Shown here one piece after another: positions 61,191-64,000 of a stretch of 64,000 bases of DNA. The stretch is from positions 62,001 through 126,000 of the forward strand of contig JAACTB010000013.1 in the NCBI GenBank assembly GCA_009993605.1, in the 5' to 3' direction. Origin of the DNA: Erythrobacter sp. (GTDB lineage: Bacteria; Pseudomonadota; Alphaproteobacteria; Sphingomonadales; Sphingomonadaceae). A program made the translations under genes and the position numbers. The notes beneath the pieces were generated by a model. The model ran no database searches. It had not been told where the DNA came from and saw nothing but the letters and a program-made list of their open reading frames with translations. Position 1 is the stretch's first letter. The number at the start of each line of letters is the position of its first letter.

Positions 61191-61535
61191 CTACCTTGGT
61201 AAAACCCCGCTCAGCCCATGGTAGATGCCCCATGCGAACGTCATCGGCTCCACCAGATTCTCTGGCACATGCCGCTGTCGAAGGGCATTTTCGCACGCCT
61301 TAGCGATCTTGCGATAGCGCACTTTTCGCGGGATGATCCCCGCCCTCACGTCATCTCGGAGCTTCCTCCAATCCCCGATTGTCAGATGCTGGTTCCAAAT
61401 CAGGTAGGCTTGCTTACCGGCCTCCTGATAATCGGGCAGAGGGTCTGGAACGGAACTTTCAATGCCAGCTGCTTTCAAAGCGGCAGCGATCTCTTCAGCC
61501 TTGTCAGCGTTCGAGTGAGGGGTCATTTCGTTCAT
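61191..61535 (-). CDS. Hypothetical protein of the element
   Basis: A 114-residue soluble protein starting MNEMTPHSNADKAEEIAAAL with an AAAGGA ribosome-binding site 7 bases before the ATG. It looks like a genuine small protein: helical N-terminus, then IWNQHLTIGDWRKLRDDVRA, GIIPRKVRYRKIAKACENAL and a hydrophobic C-terminus FAWGIYHGLSGVLPR. I recognise no family. Between the structured gap and the DUF5131 gene, same strand as the latter. Confidence 0.6.
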   Translation of the reverse strand: MNEMTPHSNADKAEEIAAALKAAGIESSVPDPLPDYQEAGKQAYLIWNQHLTIGDWRKLRDDVRAGIIPRKVRYRKIAKACENALRQRHVPENLVEPMTFAWGIYHGLSGVLPR

Positions 61536-61590
61536 ATTAATTCCTTTCGTGGTTTGCATAGAAGGTCATGGGCTGTTGGTTCGTGGCAAC

Positions 61591-62463
61591 TCAGTTCGGT
61601 TGATGATGGCGCTCTGGCATCGCGATGCCCGAACAGTCGGGAGCAGGACCTCGATACCCCGTGTCGCTCAGGAGTTTGTCGAGCCAATCGCGGTGCCCAA
61701 GCAGCCATTCACGGTTCAAAGTATTGGGACGATTTCGGTGATGCGCTCCGTCGAGCAAATCGCTCGGTCCGCTCCGAAGCTCGCTCGCCTGCTTGAAATA
61801 AAAAGACAGGCCCATCACTGCACTTTGATCGCGGAGATTTCGTGCCCAATCTGGCATCATGAACCTCCCCAGGGGCCCTGTTTCGCATCCGACAATCACC
61901 CACTTGGGAGCTGTAAAATAGTCGAGAGTGACCGGGGCAAGAAGTGGTTCGAAATTGCCGAACGTAAATATAGGGTGCAATTTGAGAGCCGCTTCCCGCA
62001 GCAAGGGTGCATCTCGATTGTATTCGTCCTGACTCGAAATAGAGACGCCAAGAGCGACATTGTTGGGAAGACGCTCAGTGAATTGCACGACTTCGCTGAT
62101 ACGTCTCGTCAGCAAAAGCCAAACCAAATGTGGCGTCTCTTCAATCAGTCGAAATAGGTCATCACGCCAACAAGAGCTGACCTCAGGATCGAATACGTCG
62201 CAAAGGCTACCACACGAAACAAACGGTCGATTTTTGTAATAGTAAGCTCGCCAATCCCAGAGCTTTGGCTTTTCCCAATAGCTCGTGGAAGTTCGAGAAC
62301 GGGGGTTTCCGTCACCCCACTCAACCCTTCCGAAACGCAGATCTTGCTGTCTATGCGCATAGCATTCACGGCATCCATCGCTAACTTTTGTGCAGCCTAT
62401 CCAGGGGTTGAACGTGTAGTCCGCCCAATCTGTCGTTAGTTTTTCCAAAGGGTCTGCCTCCAT
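61591..62463 (-). CDS. DUF5131 (phage Gp37/Gp68) family protein
   Basis: A 290-residue protein of the phage Gp37/Gp68 family. The hallmark is the N-terminal block WADYTFNPWIGCTKVSDGC followed by RECYAHRQ, a three-cysteine cluster spaced like a radical-SAM iron-sulfur site (Cys24, Cys32, Cys35). Later blocks HLVWLLLTRRISEV, LGVSISSQDEYNRDAPLL and KWVIVGCETGPLGRFMMPDW are family-like. Function not established; members ride on phages and islands, sometimes with a three-Cys-motif partner (TcmP). No TcmP is evident here. Confidence 0.82.
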   Translation of the reverse strand: MEADPLEKLTTDWADYTFNPWIGCTKVSDGCRECYAHRQQDLRFGRVEWGDGNPRSRTSTSYWEKPKLWDWRAYYYKNRPFVSCGSLCDVFDPEVSSCWRDDLFRLIEETPHLVWLLLTRRISEVVQFTERLPNNVALGVSISSQDEYNRDAPLLREAALKLHPIFTFGNFEPLLAPVTLDYFTAPKWVIVGCETGPLGRFMMPDWARNLRDQSAVMGLSFYFKQASELRSGPSDLLDGAHHRNRPNTLNREWLLGHRDWLDKLLSDTGYRGPAPDCSGIAMPERHHQPN

Positions 62464-62571
62464 TTTTGTCCATCAGGATCGATGAAGGCTTCGTCACATA
62501 CACCCGCTTTTCTCACTGTAACGATGGATGGCTGTTGCAAATTCCGTCATCGCTGGAAGAGACTGTTTTGC

Positions 62572-63120
62572 ATGGCGATTGATAAAGAAAAGCAGCGCGC
62601 TCGGTGGTTGCGAAACCAGAAAGCGTATCGGCTAAGGAGAAAGGGTAGTGCCCCAGCGCTGCCGCCGATTGATCCAAATTTTGAGTCGGCGGTCTGGGCA
62701 GAGGCCGAGAAAAGGCTCCGCAATTTCCCTTGGTCAATACCAGATCTCAAGCCGAACCGCTTCTATCCCCGCCAAACGAATGAGAAGACCTATCCCTTCA
62801 TTTGCGATGTCTGGGCTGCAATTACGCTGCTAAAAAGCCAGCGAGAAGATCGACCGGTGACGAATGCGATGATCGGCTCGTTTCTATTGGCCAAGGGCAG
62901 AGACTATGGGGTGAAGCAGGGTTCGCTCAGAACCAAAATTCCCCGTGCCCGAAAGATTATCGAACATCTTGAGGATTCGCCGGCCACTGATACGGTAGGC
63001 TCGTATTGGCCCCAATTTCCCGAAACCATACCGGAGCGGGGTTCGGGCGTTCATCAACACGTGGCCAAGGTCATGGACTTCCTTGAAGCGATCAGGGCGT
63101 TCGAACGGAAGCCCAAATGA
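62572..63120 (+). CDS. Hypothetical basic protein of the element
   Basis: A 182-residue soluble protein. The N-terminus is strongly basic (MAIDKEKQRARWLRNQKAYR, then RRKGSAP), followed by AVWAEAEKRLRNFPWSIPDL and a C-terminal half with possible helix-turn-helix character (PVTNAMIGSFLLAKGRDYGV, KQGSLRTKIPRARKIIEHLE). Nucleic-acid binding is possible from composition only. ATG 62572 is chosen over an upstream in-frame ATG at 62482, whose sequence looks non-coding. Divergent from the DUF5131 gene. Confidence 0.55.
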   Translation: MAIDKEKQRARWLRNQKAYRLRRKGSAPALPPIDPNFESAVWAEAEKRLRNFPWSIPDLKPNRFYPRQTNEKTYPFICDVWAAITLLKSQREDRPVTNAMIGSFLLAKGRDYGVKQGSLRTKIPRARKIIEHLEDSPATDTVGSYWPQFPETIPERGSGVHQHVAKVMDFLEAIRAFERKPK

Positions 63121-63269
63121 GCAGCCCAGAGTAAGCCAATTTTAGCAACAGCCCTCGCCTCGCCTTGGGGTAAAGAGAGTTTACGCCGCCCACCGCATTG
63201 CCCACCCGACACCCGCCGGGGATGCTCATAGACCTTGCTGCATCAACCACAGCATGAAGGTCTATTCAG

Positions 63270-63794
63270 ATGAAATTTCACCTCTACGAGTGCACTATCC
63301 AGCGTCACAATCATACGGCGCGTGCCTACGTTGTAGCGCCCACTCAGGACTCAGCATGGCTTACAGTGTTGGAGCACGAGGAAGCGCTCGGCCTCGAACA
63401 CGAGGATCTTACGCTGGAGCGGATCGACGACGTCATTGACGACGAACTTCGCCCTGGCCTCGACGACCTGTTGGAGTCCGCTCCGGTGGGGTTCGCGAGC
63501 TTCGCAGACCGCTGGATCGCGCACATCGCGCCGGTGCAGCAGCTGAAGCTCTACCGCACGATCGACGACAAGGGCGGTAATGTTTTTGCCATAGCTCCGA
63601 ACGCTGACATTGCCGCCGCGGTGTTCACCAAGGAGCTTGGAATTCGACCGGGAGAGGCAAAGCTCTTGTTGATTTCGGATGGGATGGCGGACCTGCCGGA
63701 CCAAATGGTTTGCAACCTACCTCGTTTGCTTGAATTTGGTCCTATCGGGACAGCGGTTTTTGATTCAGACGAACGGCGTTGGTCCGTATTTTGA
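63270..63794 (+). CDS. Hypothetical acidic protein of the element
   Basis: A 174-residue soluble acidic protein, MKFHLYECTIQRHNHTARAY, VVAPTQDSAWLTVLEHEEAL, then LKLYRTIDDKGGNVFAIAPN, ADIAAAVFTKELGIRPGEAK. Two similar halves are suggested (each begins with a short beta strand pattern then a 'xAP...A' helix segment), so it may hold a duplicated small domain. No known family. Followed 8 bases later by a long perfect hairpin terminator. Confidence 0.6.
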   Translation: MKFHLYECTIQRHNHTARAYVVAPTQDSAWLTVLEHEEALGLEHEDLTLERIDDVIDDELRPGLDDLLESAPVGFASFADRWIAHIAPVQQLKLYRTIDDKGGNVFAIAPNADIAAAVFTKELGIRPGEAKLLLISDGMADLPDQMVCNLPRLLEFGPIGTAVFDSDERRWSVF

Positions 63795-63802
63795 ACTTAT
63801 TG

Positions 63803-63841
63803 GAATACCGTGGGATGCTCATTCATCCCACGGTATTCGTT
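63803..63841 (+). terminator. Hairpin terminator after the acidic protein gene
   Basis: GAATACCGTGGGATG (63803-63817) and CATCCCACGGTATTC (63824-63838) form a perfect 15-bp stem with a 6-base loop, followed by GTTTA. The T-run is short, but position and stem quality fit an intrinsic, possibly bidirectional, terminator. Confidence 0.7.
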
Positions 63842-64000
63842 TACGAAGACTCTCTGCGCGTTCGATCGCGACGTCCTTCTTCACCCTCAATGTCCAAATG
63901 GGTTTTCCCTCTTACCGTCCAAAACCTGGCCCGGCCCTCACGTCTCGGCTTCCGCATTTAGAACAACGCAGGCGGCGCTCGACGACAGGTATCTGCCGCG
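63842..64000. other. Right edge, no gene seen
   Basis: About 160 bases up to the window end with no convincing coding sequence. The far att site and the intact tRNA expected for the element are not in it. Confidence 0.4.

Noticed and set aside
61087-61296. A 69-codon minus-strand ORF starting inside the 114-residue protein gene
   Set aside because: Different frame from that gene, no ribosome-binding site, and composition like a chance frame.
63779-63961. A 60-codon ORF across the terminator hairpin
   Set aside because: It overlaps the previous gene end and the 15-bp stem and has no protein-like character.

Overview
The window is GC-rich bacterial chromosome whose gene content and order point to an alphaproteobacterium of the Sphingomonadales, most like Erythrobacteraceae/Sphingomonadaceae. 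Signs are aroA-cmk linkage, the FYDLN-acid protein beside tRNA-Ala, alanine/glutamate-rich tails on S16 and L9, many TonB/RND/lipoprotein genes, and tRNAs with encoded CCA. This assignment is inferred from gene content and was not computed.

Region 1 (1-24 kb) is mostly core genome. It holds a DUF808 protein, the rpsF-rpsR-rplI ribosomal operon closed by an intrinsic terminator, AMP nucleosidase, and RimK with its RimB protease partner (S6 modification, close to the S6 gene). Next come a beta-propeller lipoprotein, an asd-lipoprotein-hydrolase operon and an S9 peptidase. The rplS/trmD and rimM/rpsP/ffh pieces of the usual ribosomal operon are split here by an inverted thioredoxin-reductase-like gene. 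Then follow tRNA-Ala, the FYDLN protein, aroA-CBU_0592-cmk, an HD-GYP protein, an Lrp regulator coupled to a GFA gene broken by a stop codon, a histidine-kinase-like protein, a polysaccharide deacetylase, tRNA-Ile2 and tRNA-Pro.

Region 2 (24.5-35 kb) has an acetyltransferase remnant, a three-subunit molybdenum hydroxylase (iron-sulfur, FAD and Mo-cofactor subunits with 4-nt overlaps), a flavin reductase-like protein, and a complete RND efflux system (adaptor, pump, outer-membrane factor).

Region 3 (35-56.6 kb) is a glycan-use locus: GH97, a sulfatase, GH3, a TonB receptor, a GH144-type glucanase, two secreted lipoprotein hydrolases, an MFS transporter and two LacI regulators. Copies of one 14-bp operator (TGTAACCGGTTACA type) lie before GH97, between GH3 and the TonB receptor, and before the esterase operon, so they probably form one regulon. 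An otsB-GH15-otsA trehalose operon follows; otsA seems to start on ATA.

Region 4 (56.67 kb to the right edge) is an integrated mobile element. Its left edge is the displaced 3' half of a CAT-anticodon tRNA gene. It carries a tyrosine integrase, a small putative regulator with a palindromic site, and, between integrase and att site, a retron: a reverse transcriptase fused to a TOPRIM domain, preceded by a 138-nt non-coding RNA with perfect 12-nt a1/a2 inverted repeats and internal hairpins. Further right are a DUF5131 (Gp37/Gp68) protein and several unrecognised genes. The other end of the element is outside the window. The retron is the most interesting content.
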